Origin: Karalla daura
Taxonomy: Eukaryota > Chordata > Actinopteri > Chaetodontiformes > Leiognathidae
NCBI GenBank assembly: GCA_029224185.1
Contig: CM055188.1
Coordinates: 14,502,497 to 14,566,496 of the forward strand
Direction of reading: 5' to 3'
DNA length: 64,000 nucleotides
The position numbers and the translations under genes were made by a program. Positions 1-14,258 of the stretch are shown piece by piece (within the stretch, counting starts at the first letter, position 1; each line of letters starts with the position of its first letter). Below the pieces are notes generated by a model that saw only the letters and a program-made list of their open reading frames with translations, ran no database searches and was not told the DNA's origin.

Positions 1-576
1 CAGTGGCACTCAGTTACATATGTAGAAATGAATCCTGCTTCATCAAAGACCATGAGCCCGACAATGAACCTGGTGGATCGGTGCTTAGCGAGTTAACCTT
101 CAGACTTAACTCTGGTTAACTTAACTCTGTTTTCTGTATCATAAAGTTGGTCCACTTCTTAGTGGGATGAACCACCATGACAACTTACTCAGGAGCAATT
201 TAAGTTCTTGATAACATATCCAAGCCTACAAAAGCTCCACGTTCTGATCAATTATCGTGTGACAACAGCTTCCCCCTTCGTTTTTTTTCTTTTCTCTGCT
301 CCTGGAGGGTCCCGTGGCTCCTGGAGCGATAATAATCCTGAGGAGGTCTCTGAGGAGGGAGAGTCTGCAGAGACAGGCTAAACATCTCAGCCCTCTCTAA
401 TGGTTTATTCATTGGAACAGTACAGGTTTTTTCCAACTAAAACTGTGTGCTTGTACTAATAAGATATGAAATAAGCATTGGATTATGTTTTTATATTTAG
501 TTTTCATTTATTCCAATGTCCTTTTGACATCTCCGGGATTGCAGCTGAAGGAGGTACAGAAAATGTCTAAAATTTT

Positions 577-645
577 TCTCTCTCTCTATCTTTCTCTCTC
601 TCTCTCTCCCTCTCTCATTCACACACACACACACACACACACACA
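577..645. repeat. (TC)n then (CA)n microsatellite
   Basis: An interrupted TC tract is followed directly by an uninterrupted CA run of about 26 bases ending at 645. It is a compound simple repeat in cadps intron 1. Confidence 0.95.
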
Positions 646-2482
646 TACCGTGAGAATAAATCAAAGCAGAAAATTAATTCTGTAGAATACGCAGATGTAA
701 TTATAGTCAGACCTATTCGTTCTCCGGTTGTGAGGCTGAAATATCATAATATCATACAACAGTATTCACACCGTCAACAATCTTTTTCTCACCAGCCATT
801 ATATTGCTATTTTGCCTGGATTAAACGCTTAAATTCCTCATATTTTTCCAAAATTATTGTTTGCTCCTTGTCCATAATATATGCTGCCAGAGGACTCATC
901 CATGTTTCTGATTGGACATATGCGGTGAACGCCACCTCATTTATGTGCACGCACGAGTCGCTAGATTGGGAAAACCTAAGTTGATAATCTGCCTCACTAT
1001 ACCATTTTGCCAGACCGCCGGTTGTCTGGCTTAGTGAATCTGCGTAAATTAAAAAAAGTCCTGGATAAGTTGAATCTGCTTCATGATATGGGCCACAGCG
1101 TCTTGCAGGACAACTTCTCACACGTTGGCCAGTCCCTGTCCGCACTGTTACCATGACTACGGCAGCAGGGGAAGTGGTCTAAGATTACAGCTTCCTTAAT
1201 GAGGGTCAAAGTTAATGCGAAGTACAAGCAGAGGCAGCTGTGTGCCGGTGTTTAACCGTTCTTTATGTTTGAGTTTTGAGTTAAAAGAGTTTGTTAACGA
1301 ACTTGGTCCTATATGTGCAGCAGGTTGGTCGACTGTCAAGGGAGTCGCATCGACAACAAAAACAACAACTGAACACTGAACCTTTATGGCATTGCTGGTT
1401 TTGATTTAATCATTTGCTATTTGCAGGAACTCCATGTCTTTGCTTGTAGACCTCTGTCAAACTGTCAAGTTCTCAACTGTTTGGACCGATATCGTTCTTG
1501 CACTTTGGTGCAAAGCACCATTTATACCACTTTTGCACTGTGGTGCATGGTACTTTTGGTGCTATTTGGTTTCAATAGAAAAACCTGAAAATAGTTTGAT
1601 AGTGTCCCAATGAAGCTGATATGTGTACTTGTTTGCTCTTATCATTTCTGTGAGTTCTTGAAATGTACAGTGACTATGCAATGAGATTTACCAAGACACT
1701 CAGGTGATCTCATTGTAGCATCCAGGGTCTGTATGAGTGCTGAACCAGAAGAGATGTGTTACTAGATAATTGCATTCAAACAAGTGTGGCGCACACTCAA
1801 ACAAACCCCCAAAACATGATGCCTCTAGCCTGGCTAAAAATAGAAAAATGTGTGTGAAGTGGATCTTTTAGATTAATATCATGATAACTTAATTTGATAA
1901 TAAATGAATGTATTCAAGCATGAATTTCCTTCATCATAAAGTTATTCTGACTCGGGCTCTATATACCTGATCCTGACAGAACCGATTCAGACTACCAGCT
2001 TGCATAATGTTAAAAGGGCAAACAACCATTTCGTGCAGAACTGATTTCATGTGATTTAGGCCTTTAGCCTATGCAGAATGAGAAACGGAAACACAGATTC
2101 ATGTAAAATGCTGTCTGCACTTTAAAAAGAAGAATACCTCTACTGTCAGACTGAAGAACAACACAGATCCAAACCAAGCACAGGTTGATTGACAAGACAC
2201 TGGCAATAAGACAACACAACAGAAATTGTGGCATCACAAGCAGAGCAGATACTGTGGTCACTGCTGGACAGGAAAATAAATCCTCTCCCTCCTACAAAGT
2301 TAAAAAAGGAACAGTTATGATTATTTATTCCTCTAATGCTAATTTTATTTATTTTTTTATTCTTCTTGTGAAATCAGAATCATTGGCGCCAGGGTCATTG
2401 TCAATTGTTGACAATGTCATGTGACAAATAAAGAGTCTTGCTTATTGCTGTCCAACAAGTACAAACATGCTTGAACTGACCT

Positions 2483-2537
<55 letters not shown>

Positions 2538-2562
2538 CACACAGACACACACACACACACAC
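2483..2562. repeat. (CA)n microsatellite
   Basis: About 80 bases of CA repeats with a few G interruptions. Sparser CA-rich sequence continues to about 2740. Confidence 0.95.
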
Positions 2563-5034
2563 CAATTGCATTGGAAAAATCCTATTCAGGCGTATGAACT
2601 TTATATCAATCAACAACCTGACATCTAGATAAAAACACAATTAAAGGTGACAAGGAAACGAGACAGCACACACGCACATGCACACGCACACACAGAGAAA
2701 ACTTCAGCTGTGATGCACCATTGTTTTGCACACACGCACAAAATAGCTTATTTAATCCACTGATGAGTACTTCCTCTGAGTCCTTAAGTCCCTTGAAACG
2801 ATTAATATCTCTCTTGGTTAATTCTCATTCCTGTTCCTACTCAACAGTTGTTGAGTTTCCAGATTTTACAGTGAGCAGACACTGTTAATGATGTTTCGCT
2901 TCGTCATGTCTCACCAGTCGACTGGCCTTGGTGTAAATGGTGCTCCAACATTGTTAACGAGGACCGTTTCTTTTATACTATACCAGTATAAAAGTCCTTT
3001 CCAGTCTTACTCTTTCAAACTCTTGTCTTCCTGCTCTGTTATTCTGTTGTTTACCATTCTCTAGTACTTACCCTTCAATATTCTTTACTTAATTGTTTTA
3101 TGACTATGACTCTCTCCCCTCTGTATTCCAGGGAACGCTCCTGTCTTCTCCCCTCCTCCATTCCCTCCTGTCTTTGCTCACCTTCTCCCCCCACTCAATT
3201 TTGTCTCAGGCATCTTCTCCCCAGAGTGGCATTGCTAACGGAGCGCAACATTATAACAGATGCCTCTTTGCATGCACTACTAGAGTGGAACGCTGTTTTC
3301 AGGGAAGAAGGTGGTGCACCTGAGGGGAAATATGTCTGTAGAAAAATCTGTACCATGTGGTTCTATATAAGATACTGTTACTGTTACTGATGCTATTAAA
3401 TGCAGGTTGTGTCCTCAAACAATACAGTAGCACATACTTCACAGTTAATGACAGAAAATGAAAATGGTTGACATTTGGGTTGTTTGAGTCATTAGATTAC
3501 ACTGAATGTTTCGATCAGTCTAGTCAAACATGAAGCTAAAAGACTGTTTTGCCATTTCCATCAGACATATTCACTTTAATCACTGGCAAAGGTTAAAAAG
3601 AAATAAGACAGCTTGCAAAGGTCTACGTCAGGAATACACCCAGTATCATTGAAAGCCACATTCTGTCCGTATTTTTCTTAAAGAAAACAAAAGAAAAGAA
3701 AAACACATAGCTCTATAATCACATTTCAGTATATACAACATGCAGAAAGTAAAGCTCCATTTTAACCTGTTGCTCCAAAAAGTGTCTCGATACAACATTT
3801 TATTTGGAAATGTAACACAATCAGTTTGTACCTATCTTTTTTTTCCCCTTAATAATTGCTTGTTGAGCCAACACTGATTTTCTACATTGACAGACAGGCA
3901 GAGAGAGGCAGAGGCTGAGGGTGTGAGTGTGTCAGCAGCAGACTGCCTGGTGAGAGGAGTGAACGACCAGTCACTCCGTCTGCCGTCTGAGAGCTACTGT
4001 AGAAAACCTGAGATAACATTGCTGTGTCTATGCCTGTCTGTGTGTAGTTGTGACTTTGTGGATGCATGAGTGTCAGTCTGTGAGCACAGCTCAGTGCATA
4101 TATGTGAGTCAGTGCTATCTACCTATCAGTAATTGCTCCCGCTGCTGTGGGTGCTGCATCTGTGCAGGAGCAGACTGAGATCAAAGCAAATCTTTCACAC
4201 TGAAAACAGGAATTTTAGGAAAAAAATCACATCTGAAAATGACTCCAGTATTGCAATCTGACAGTTGTCTTCTATTTAAATCAGGACCTCATTTCCTTTT
4301 TCATCATCTGCTGTGATTGGTGCATGCTTAACAATATGCCAACTCAATGTCCATCTCTGCTCCTTTACCCATTTTTTGATGGGTTGTGTGTTAAACAGAC
4401 TGACATTGACACTGGCAAAATGATAAAGAGTGTGAGTTTACAATGGCTCTTCAGAAACAGAAGGGTTGCAGGGTATGGTTCCATATTACACATATGCTAT
4501 TCTGTCAATGCACAAATTAATAGTTTCGCAATAGTTTAAATCTAAATCTACCTTTGAAAGAGCAGTGATATTTAAAACCACACTTGAAAGTGAAAAAGAA
4601 ACTGGAAATGACACTTCCACTTGTGATAAATGACTTTTGATCAAGAGTTATTCATAATAACCACTCACAGACTAGATGAGAGGGACGGCAAATCAAACTT
4701 TTCAGATTTTAACTAGGTTGGTGTGATAAATCCCCAGCACAACATCACAAAAGAGTGGACAAATACAGTGACCAACACTTTAATAATCCAGTAAGGCATG
4801 GGCATAAGCACATACACTTGTGTTCTGTCAAACATTAACACATTACTCTCCATCCTGCAGAGGCCAACATGCTCAAAGTCCCCACTGATGACATAACCTC
4901 AAATGGATGGGTAATCCCAGATTACACACTGCACAGCAGCCCAACAAAGGATTGAGAAAGTGCTCATCAGAGCAAAAGCTGTATTTCACACACTCAGGCT
5001 TTCACATGAATACAAGGCACGGCAAAAGACTTAT

Positions 5035-5036
<2 letters not shown>

Positions 5037-5100
<64 letters not shown>
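5037..5100. repeat. Perfect (CA)32 microsatellite
   Basis: An uninterrupted CA run of 64 bases followed by TACACACC. It is pure, so it is probably polymorphic. Confidence 0.96.
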
Positions 5101-5105
<5 letters not shown>

Positions 5106-7646
5106 ACCTAAACAGATAACTCTGAAAAATTAAAAACAGCATTTTTAAACAGCTAAATATCCATATTAAATGTCCAAAATCTCATCTCAGAACAATGTCA
5201 TTGTGATTGAGAAGGTATGGATGCTTCAAGCAGCTCAAATAGGACCACCCACTCACTTACTGGCATTGGATCATATGGGTAAATCATTCTAGCAAAAAGT
5301 TGAACTGAACCCAACATCTCACTGGCCAACAGCCCACAAGTGCCAAAGGTACTGCAGCTCTATTCACACAGTCTTAGATTTCACACTACCCATTGCTCCA
5401 GCAATCACTAAAATAATTAAAAAGGTCAGGATCTACGAAGGAAGAGCAGGGGCGGCTCTTGTCAGAACGCTTGCAGGGAAAACATTAAAGGACTTGATAT
5501 AATCACCCATAAAGGCAATGGTATGTTTTTTTTTTATCTTTCAGAGCTGCTAAGACAAAGAAAAGTGCTTTTTATGAAGACACATTTCAGTAATATAGCA
5601 CTACAGATCAGGGATTATTGCAGAGGCACAGACAGCATGCAAAGTGTCCATTAGTCTCCCGCTTTCTGAACTCTTCACCACCCGGGTTCATGGCCTGTGA
5701 TTCATTTAATCCAGCGCTGTTGTCCCGGGTTATATTTCTACAGAAACAATGTAGTTTGTTTCAGAATGGTGTTTGTGTATAAAACACAACAGCGATGTCT
5801 AAGCAACATCTGACTAAAGTCATTCAGGGAGGATGTAAGCAGACACGCATACAGCTTCCAGAGAAGCTGTATGTTGCTTTACAGGAATCCAGTGTTTTTC
5901 TAGTTTAAATGGTTTCAGAAAGTCTCCCTTTTACAATTACCATGCATTTCTGACAAACTGGTAACAGGTCACTGTGACAGCACAGCAGTGATGAAAAAGC
6001 GAACTTCTTCTATACAGTTATTATTGATCACAAGTTTAGAGGTGATGTTTTTAATAGTCTGACTGTTTGTTTATTTATGGTACAGAGGAAGTTTTTGAGC
6101 CTTATTGGGGGGACACGTTCTGTGGACCAATGACATGTAGTCGGTGAGGTCAGAACTTTATAAGAAGGTAAGAATAAGGTGGAAGAAGAATTAATTACTA
6201 CATTTCAAGTACAAAACGTTTTTCTTGAAATTACATCATTGGTAATGAAAATCTTGCAAAATAAGTTCTGGTTGGTTGTCTTAAAAAAGTAATGGAATTG
6301 TCATGCAAATTACCCTGTGGGTCTGCACGCAGTGATGATGAGTATCATATTAGACACTCAATAGATTAGATTGGTATGATGACTCACCCCCAGCCTAATT
6401 ACACCGCACTCATTGCTTTCTATAAGTGGATGTGTCAAAGGATCCCCGTTCACTCAAGCATGTGGATTACGTTTGTGTGTGTGTTGCTGTGTGGGTGTGT
6501 GTTTGTACATGAACACAACAGGCCAACTGACAAGGCTTTCATCATCATTAGCAGCCTACATGCTGTCCTCATGAATTATGCACTATTGATGTTTCTATAA
6601 TACGTGCACACAGCCACAGACACAACACACATGCACACACATGTGCAGCAAGCCTTTGATGATGAAATTCAAAAAGGTTTTCCTTTTTAACTACCTGGTT
6701 TTATGTTGCCATAAGGGCATACTGACACTGAAAGCGGTTAGTGAAATGGTAAGAGTGCTGATTTCTGGAAAAATGTTTTTTTTATTGTTTAACAAGTTAT
6801 GCAATACTGTTTTGGTCTTTAATGGATTGTTTCTGGTTTGTGCTCTTTCTGTGCTCTAGATTGAACAGATGAGAAGTCAAGTTATGTGTAAAACCTCTGT
6901 CTACTCAGGTTGTAGGTACTGAATGATTATAATTATTAATATAATTTTCCTCTTCGTGTCAAGTGCAGACAAGATAGAGTGACATTGATCATAATCATCA
7001 CAGTCTGATGTGAAGTCAGTCTGGAGACATCTATCCATCCATCTATTATATTGACATGAAGAAATCATTAGATCACAGATGATAATGATCCTTAAGAATA
7101 TGAATCTTTGAAATGCCTTTTTCTTTGTTCCTCTCATGGACGTTACTTTGGTTTTGCCTCATTGCTTTATTATGGTACATCTAGAGCAATTTGTGGGACA
7201 AAAACCTGAAAGAACAAATTAATCTCACCTGTGTCTCCACTAATGTCACAGACAGACATATATTGGAAAATGAAGAGTTGCAAAAAAGATCTTTTCAGCT
7301 GACTTGTCTCTGACTCTCTGACTATGGCTCACTCTGAAAACTTCTGTCTGTCTACAGTTAATTGTAATATAAGCCCGCATGAGTACACAAATAGTACTTC
7401 ATGGAGCTTTTTTAAAGGCCAAAGGAGAAGGTAGTCATTTTTCCAGCTGAGAAATCGATGTATAAAGCAGGAGAGCTGTTCCTTTAAGGCCATATTATTT
7501 GGCAAAACAGCAAGAGGTGTTGCACAGCAGAGCAAGGGAGGAGAGAAGAGTGGATTCATCAGAGCCCCTATTGTCATGCAGAAAATGAGCAGGCAGATGG
7601 CCCGATTGTGTTACTGCATAGTGTCTCACCTGGGCACGCCCCCCCA

Positions 7647-7673
7647 CCACACACACACACACAAACACACACA
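7647..7673. repeat. Short (CA)n repeat in C-rich context
   Basis: Interrupted CA repeat flanked on both sides by runs of C. Confidence 0.85.
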
Positions 7674-7946
7674 ACCCCCCACCTCTCTGCTGCCCCACCA
7701 GCATGATTAAGAGAGAAAAGCAACACAGACAAAAATAAACAAACACACATGAACAAGAAGGGAACAGAAGAAGTACATTTAACTGTAGATTTACTCCAGT
7801 TTTCTGCCAACTGAGAAAGAAAATAGGCAGTAGGTGAGATGTGTGAATGTGTCATCCCGAGAAGTCATTTTTTATTCTCTCATGCATGCAGTAATAATAT
7901 GTGAATCTGACAATGCAGTATAGTAATTCTAACTTTTCACACTTTC

Positions 7947-7981
7947 ATACTTAATGCCAAGTTGCATACACAGATATCTGA

Positions 7982-8017
<36 letters not shown>

Positions 8018-8052
8018 TCAGATATCTGTGTATGCAACTTGGCATTAAGTAT
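7947..8052. repeat. Perfect 106-bp palindrome centred on a (TA)15 run
   Basis: The left arm begins ATACTTAATGCCAAG and runs through CAGATATCTGAAAC into a TA run at 7985-8014. The right arm is the exact reverse complement and ends CTTGGCATTAAGTAT at 8052. The centre falls at 7999.5, the middle of the TA run. No mismatch was seen by eye. It can fold into a long hairpin or cruciform. A second AT run (8050-8076) adjoins the right end. Confidence 0.93.
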
Positions 8053-8076
8053 ATATATATATATATATATATATAT
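8050..8076. repeat. (AT)n microsatellite
   Basis: Uninterrupted AT run directly against the right end of the 106-bp palindrome. Confidence 0.93.
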
Positions 8077-11000
8077 GTAACAAAAGCAAAGATGCTGGAG
8101 GCCCAGTACTATGTGTACCGGGCTGGGGGCCAATTTAATTAAAAGAGATGTTTTCATCTTGTACATATTCACTAAATTGCTGTGAACTGTCTGTTCTTTG
8201 TTTGATGCTATGCATTGTATGGCAGCAGTGGGTTTCTCAAAGCTTTTCCACTGAAAAGAAAAAAGTAGAAAACACAACTAACAAGGTTGATGAGCACAGT
8301 GAGACTCTGCACCCTATTATCAGAATAATGAGCTGAAAAGAAATAAAAAAGCTTTTATGAGCAAAGGTAATTTTCCACCAGTTGATTATGTAGCTATATG
8401 GCTTAAAGTGCTGAAAGTGAGACAGTGAACATCTGTGGACCAGGCCTTTGCAGCATATGTAACACCATTGATTTTAATTGGTCCTCTGTTGCCAGATCTT
8501 TGGCCATTTAATCATGTTGACCCAGTGGAAGATAGGTTCAATTAATGGGTTCGACAATTAGTGAATTTAATGTATGCCAAACATGAAGAATGTGTTAAAA
8601 CCACCATGAAATGCAAATGCTAAGTCCCATGTTGGCTGGAGTGAGTGAATTAAATGCTGCGTGAATGTAGAACAAATTCTAATTTGTTCCTAGACCATCG
8701 GGTGTAATCTTAACCGTTGCAATATTCTGGCTGCAGTCGCAACAGAAAACGCTACAATTCCTTTGAAGTAGTTTGGTGACTTGGGATAGCAACTACTGGC
8801 ACCTGATAGCATGATTAGACACTACATGAACAAAATTCTGGGACCATTTCGTTCACAAGGACAAAAATTAATTGCACAGTTCCATCTCATGTTATAATTC
8901 AGAACAACCTTCTGTGATCCATTTTAGACACAATTATAGGTAATGATGGCAATCTGCTTCTTTAAAGGGGGAGCTAAAATGGAACAGCAATTTTACCATG
9001 GCTTTGTTGGATAACAACAGTCTATTCTCAGCCAAAGATGTGAGGCCCATATATGAATTTCAGTCACTGAAATGACATTTAAGAAATAGGTGAACCCGAA
9101 CAAAGTCACAATGCGACATAAATTACGAGTGTAACGAAAATTCTCCTGATTTCCTAAACAGGTACGTAAATAAGTGAAATAAAGATAAATACAAGGCAGG
9201 AGTTTGGTGCAGTCTCTCGAATTGACTGGTTCAAACATATAAGGTTGGATGCATATTGCTCCGATTACCACTTAATTAAAGTATTGACATTCGTAAAAAA
9301 TTTAGCTTCTATGCTACCACCGCGAAGCAAAGACAATTACTGGATTCAACCCGTATAAGGTGGGTAAGTTTTACTCAGACCTGTGCCTTAACAGCTGTGA
9401 GTATTAGCTGGAGACATGGGGATACGATATCATTCACCATCACATCCGGGTTTCAACTCCAATCCACTGTCCAAATTAAGTTACTGTTATTCGATTATTT
9501 CATAGTATGATGTAAGCAGTCACAATGTAAGAAAGTTAATGGTAAATCTGTTGAATGACAAAATACTGCATGTAGCCTCCTGACTTTGCATACATTTTGT
9601 GCTCTGAGCTCTCATTGACGCTTTATCTGAAACTCCTAGGATTCTCAATTGAGAAGAAGGAAACAAAAACAAAATCTGGAATTTCTTTGTGTAGATTTTG
9701 TGTGCTGCAAGGCTAGTTTAAGTTCAATCGGGGTTATTGCACGTCATGTAGCACATAGGCAAAGGGTAAACAACAGGTAAAAAGCATGTTTTGTGGCAAA
9801 AAGTATTAATTTGTGATCAGGTGCATCATGTCCAGTTGTATTCTCTTCTGAGTTTACTTTTAGCTGTTTGTTTTATCATTTTGACAATATTCAGAGTGTG
9901 CTGCAAAATGAATCAATACTTCTGTTTCATGTACCTATAATTACATTGGCAGATTAATTTAATACTGAAGAGAACATAAAAACTTAACTCTGAAGAGTTT
10001 TTTTAAGAAATATCTCCTACCAGACTTGCTAATGTTTATTTACAATGGGCATCATAAATATTGGTTGACATAATTCACTTTACAGAGTGTGTTTACCTTT
10101 ACCTTATATTCTCATTGCTCAATGGGAGACATTCTCTCTAAGCATTGTTCTGCTACATACCCATTTTGATTATAGCTATCTTTTAATTTCAGCAGTGAAC
10201 AATTCATCCTGCACCACACCATGAACTGTTAATCCTGTCTGAAAAATGGCTTAGAGCAGCACTGTTGTACACTTTTCCATTTTAAGTGTGAAATTCAAGA
10301 AATAAAAATAATTTAAATTCATCAATTAAATCTATCAATGCTAGATAAAAAACAGGAAAACAGCAGATGAAAGATGAGGCCTTGGAGAGAGAAAGCAAGT
10401 CATGCTGAATAAATACAAGCTGTAGACACTAACTAAGTATCACTATTGGAATAGATTAGAATAGAATATAATACCAAACCTCTAGATAGTAGTTAGATGC
10501 TATTCAGCTCTTTGTACATATGTAGTTACAAAGATTGGGGAGAAAACTCTCACCATGGTTGAAAATAGACATTGACAAGAAAAAGGATTATAGTAGTATT
10601 TTGGTTTTCAGATACCTAAGATAAATAAGCTTGCTCTGACAGATGTGTTATTTTCATGTTGTCTTACTTAAAGGTTAATGGTGCTCCAGTCAGTTTATGA
10701 TATATCTATGTTAAAAGTTGATATGTGTAGTCACATGACATTAATCATAGGTTCCTTAGAGCCTTTCAGCTTGTGTTAAAGTTTTTCCACTATGTTTTCG
10801 TGGAGAACTTTCTCCACAGAGAAAGGCCTTTTGTCTGAGCCTGGAGGTAAACCCAGGTTCTTTTTGCTTTGACGCAACAGGGGATTGTCTTTGACATCTT
10901 CAAGATAAGGTTACAATTAATATGTATATTGTAAATGTGTTGCATTTCAGTATAGTGCAACATAAGGGACACACTTAATGGCTCTGACATTTATCTGTTA

Positions 11001-12021
11001 CAAACTCATTCTCGCTCCTCAGCTGTTGGACAACATAGACACACTCTGCCTCCTCCATCGGTCTGATGGTCAAATTCTGGCCATAACAATGGCCTTCTTC
11101 GTATAGTTAAAGTTTCATAGGCTCTCATGATCACCTGGACGAATTAATATTATTTCATTGTGTAAAGATTGGTCTTGCTTGAAATAGGGATGCAGGAATA
11201 TTTAGAACACAAGTTCATTAAACATGTTATATTATAATATGTTGTTATATATTCAAAATTGTAAATTGTATTGCTTTTGTATAAGTGTAACTATTAAGCC
11301 TAATGGGAGTATCTGCATTGGCTGTATGAGGTGATGACTTACAGAGAAAATACCATTGATTATGTCCTATTTAAAAACTGAATATCATATTTGCTTCTTG
11401 GCTAGAAAATGAAGTTAATGAAGAACTGTAAGTCTTTTCTTTCCTGCAAATTTTGTATATTTAACATCTTTACATGGCAGTATGTCAGTCCTGTCTTTAT
11501 AGTATGGTATACATAATTTTAAAGACCGGAAGCTGCAGTTTGTGAAGTCTACATGAGAAAGGTTTGACCATTAAAGGAACCTTTCATAGAAGGAACAGCC
11601 ATGCTTTTTATCTCTTTTCAGCCCACAGCTTCTTATGCCCAGTGCAGTGCCACCCACTTCCCAGCTGACTGGCAAATGTGTTTAAGAAGGCGTATGAACT
11701 CCAGAGTGTGAGCTAAACACAGAATGTCAAATTAGACTTTCATTCTCTGTCTACCTCTCCATCTCCTCCTGTAGCACACAGACTCACTCTGATGTTGTGT
11801 CTGAACTACCGGGCTGACATTTTCTTGTATAGCTCCGAATCATTCTGCTTTTAAGACTTCTTTGCATCCCTTAGCATTGTTTGGTCTATTGTTTTCATTC
11901 ACTGCTTCTATCATGAGGATGTTTTTTACCTTTTCATCTGTGACAACTAAACTGAAAGCTACTGATAGCAATTACTTCTTAGTCAAACACACTTGCAAAA
12001 GTTTGCATTTAAATAATATAT

Positions 12022-12076
12022 AAAAATAAGCCATGGAGGGGGTTGAACCTGTGACCTTTGGGGTACAAAAGTAACC
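12022..12076 (-). repeat. Possible tRNA-derived SINE scrap
   Basis: On the minus strand the sequence reads CAAAGGTCACAGGTTCAACC, followed by a C-rich stretch. GGTTCAACCCC fits the B-box/T-arm of a tRNA-type internal promoter. No acceptor stem or A box could be paired with it, so it is not a tRNA gene. It is best read as a decayed SINE, with low certainty. Confidence 0.3.
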
Positions 12077-14144
12077 TTAACTTATCTTAAAAGGCGGCTG
12101 CTGATAATTCACAGCTAAGGGAGATATTTTGTTTTTCATTTTCACGGATGAAAATGTAAGGCTTAATTTATGGTACATTTTAATAGTCCACACCTCCCCA
12201 TTCTTATCTCTCACTCTCACTCTATACATATATAAATATATATATGAAATGCTGCTATCCATTGCTATGCTATGCTGTCAATGTTTTTAATGTTGATGGG
12301 CAATTGAAGTGAGGAGACGAGCCAGTACAAAAAGATGAAGTGAAGTTTAAGCTTTCAATGATAATGAAATGCAAATTCTTTCAAAATACTGAAGTGCAAA
12401 CTTTGAGTAACGTGGGTTTGCACGTGGGTTATTTGTGTCTAGAAATATTTAAGACACAGTCAGTGTGTGTGAAAACCATTCATTGCTTCATAAATACATG
12501 AGAGAGTAAGGTGAAAGTCCCTCAGTCTACATGAGACCCAGGTGGCTTTCTTCATGCTCTCCCCAGAGCACAGAAGATTCTCATGAGGACCATGAAGCAC
12601 CATGATGACAACAAAAAAACATGTTGACACTGACAGAAAATAGCAAGTCCTTTAATGAGCACAGACAGATGATATACCATAATGGGCTCTGTATCTGTAT
12701 GAAAATCTCATTTCTCTTTGTCTGATATTTCACTTTATTGCTGCTGCTTCAGCTGTTCAAACTGTTACGTCTATGTTCTGTGTTATTGTAATGTGTTATT
12801 CTGTCTCATTCTGTATATCTTATTCACAAAATAACTGCCTTCAACCAAAGATAACTATGTCATTTAGTAATTTGAATCAAGCCCATTTCTGATGTTCATT
12901 CTTCCTTTTCTGAATCATAGAGCGTCAACAAGAGCAGCTGCTGCAAATTTTGTTCTGTTTTTTTGGACAGCTATGGCTAATACAAATATAGTTTTACAAC
13001 TTTTTTTAAGTAATATTGAACACTCATATAATTATGTCAGCAGCACAATTCTTAATGTGTGACTTGAGTTTTTATTCAATCCTTCCATAGCAAAATGCTT
13101 ACAATCACTATTTGATTCTCAGCATCCAGAGCAATTAAGTTAAGTAGGAAACTACAGCCGTGCCCTCACCATAATTATGTTCTTTCAGTCACTGTGGCAG
13201 AGAGCAGCATAGCCTTGAGCACAGGGTGCAGCATGAAAATGGTTTTCTACAGCAACGTTAATGAAAAATAGACAGATCGTAATTTTGAACTTTTTCAGTG
13301 TTGTTCACCAAGCCCTCACCACAATAAAAGACAAGCAACAAGTGGCAATCAATACAATCTTTTTCGTTCTATTATTTTTATTACATTTCCCGGAAAAGAA
13401 AAGATAATGTGTGTCTGGATTTGAGATGGATGGAGTGGTGCTAAATAAAGCAAATACACAAAGTGTGGTACACTACTTTGTGGTAGTCACTATAAACCAT
13501 GTGGAAAACAGGATATTATGTACAGTACAAGGATGCTTTGAGTACTCTAATTTCACAAAATTCACTGAAGTGCACAAAAAGTTGAACTGCTTTTATCATT
13601 AACAATACTTGAGATACACTTCATTGATGGGTTTTACAGTTCAACATTATTCACTTGCAGTTTGCTTATTGTCCCAGAAGTTCCGATGTCTTCGATGAAG
13701 TACACTGATCTAAGAGAGGAAACACAGCCATCCATTACTGTGTGCAGATGTTAGACTGAGGTGCAGCAGTCTGTTCATTGCTGTCACAGGTATGCTGCTA
13801 TCTAACTCAGCAGCTACTGCCACTCTATTCATGGTAGAATGGCAAGTGGAGTCTTGTTTTGGATGATTTTCAGCAGTTTGTCCTCTAATCACTGAGCTGT
13901 GTAACCAAATAGTTATGATAATAGTGACTGAGTATACATATCTACTCTACTATAGTGGTGAAAAATTAGGTGAGTCCTGCAAACATCACTGCTGACCAGA
14001 TAATAATACTGAATGAGATATGACAATGCATTTTCTGATGACGGAAATGTGTTTACTTACTATCCAGGTTCAGAGATACAGAAGAATACAATTCATGTAT
14101 ATTTACTGAAGCTTAGTTTAGAGTTTGGAATCAATTGGACACAG

Positions 14145-14258
14145 TTGTTGACCTGTCCTGGATTTATTTCCTTCCTTCAGCCTATGTGCTCTGGCTCCAG
14201 CAGACACCCACCACACCACTGGGTACAAAGTGGGTAAGATGATGCGTGGATAAATGGG
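14145..14258 (+). repeat. Fragment of a common teleost interspersed repeat (3' part)
   Basis: The stretch reads ACCTGTCCTGGATTTATTTC, then CTCTGGCTCCAGCAGACACC, then GGTAAGATGATGCGTGGATAAATGG. It resembles the 3' part of a very common fish intergenic repeat that I know by its 'acctgtccagggt ... ggctccagc ... gataagcgg' signature. The family name was not resolved. The match is from memory, not a search. Confidence 0.5.

Noticed and set aside
12022..12076. Possible tRNA gene
   Set aside because: Only a B-box-like T-arm sequence is present, with no matching acceptor stem, anticodon arm or A box. At most it is a SINE scrap.
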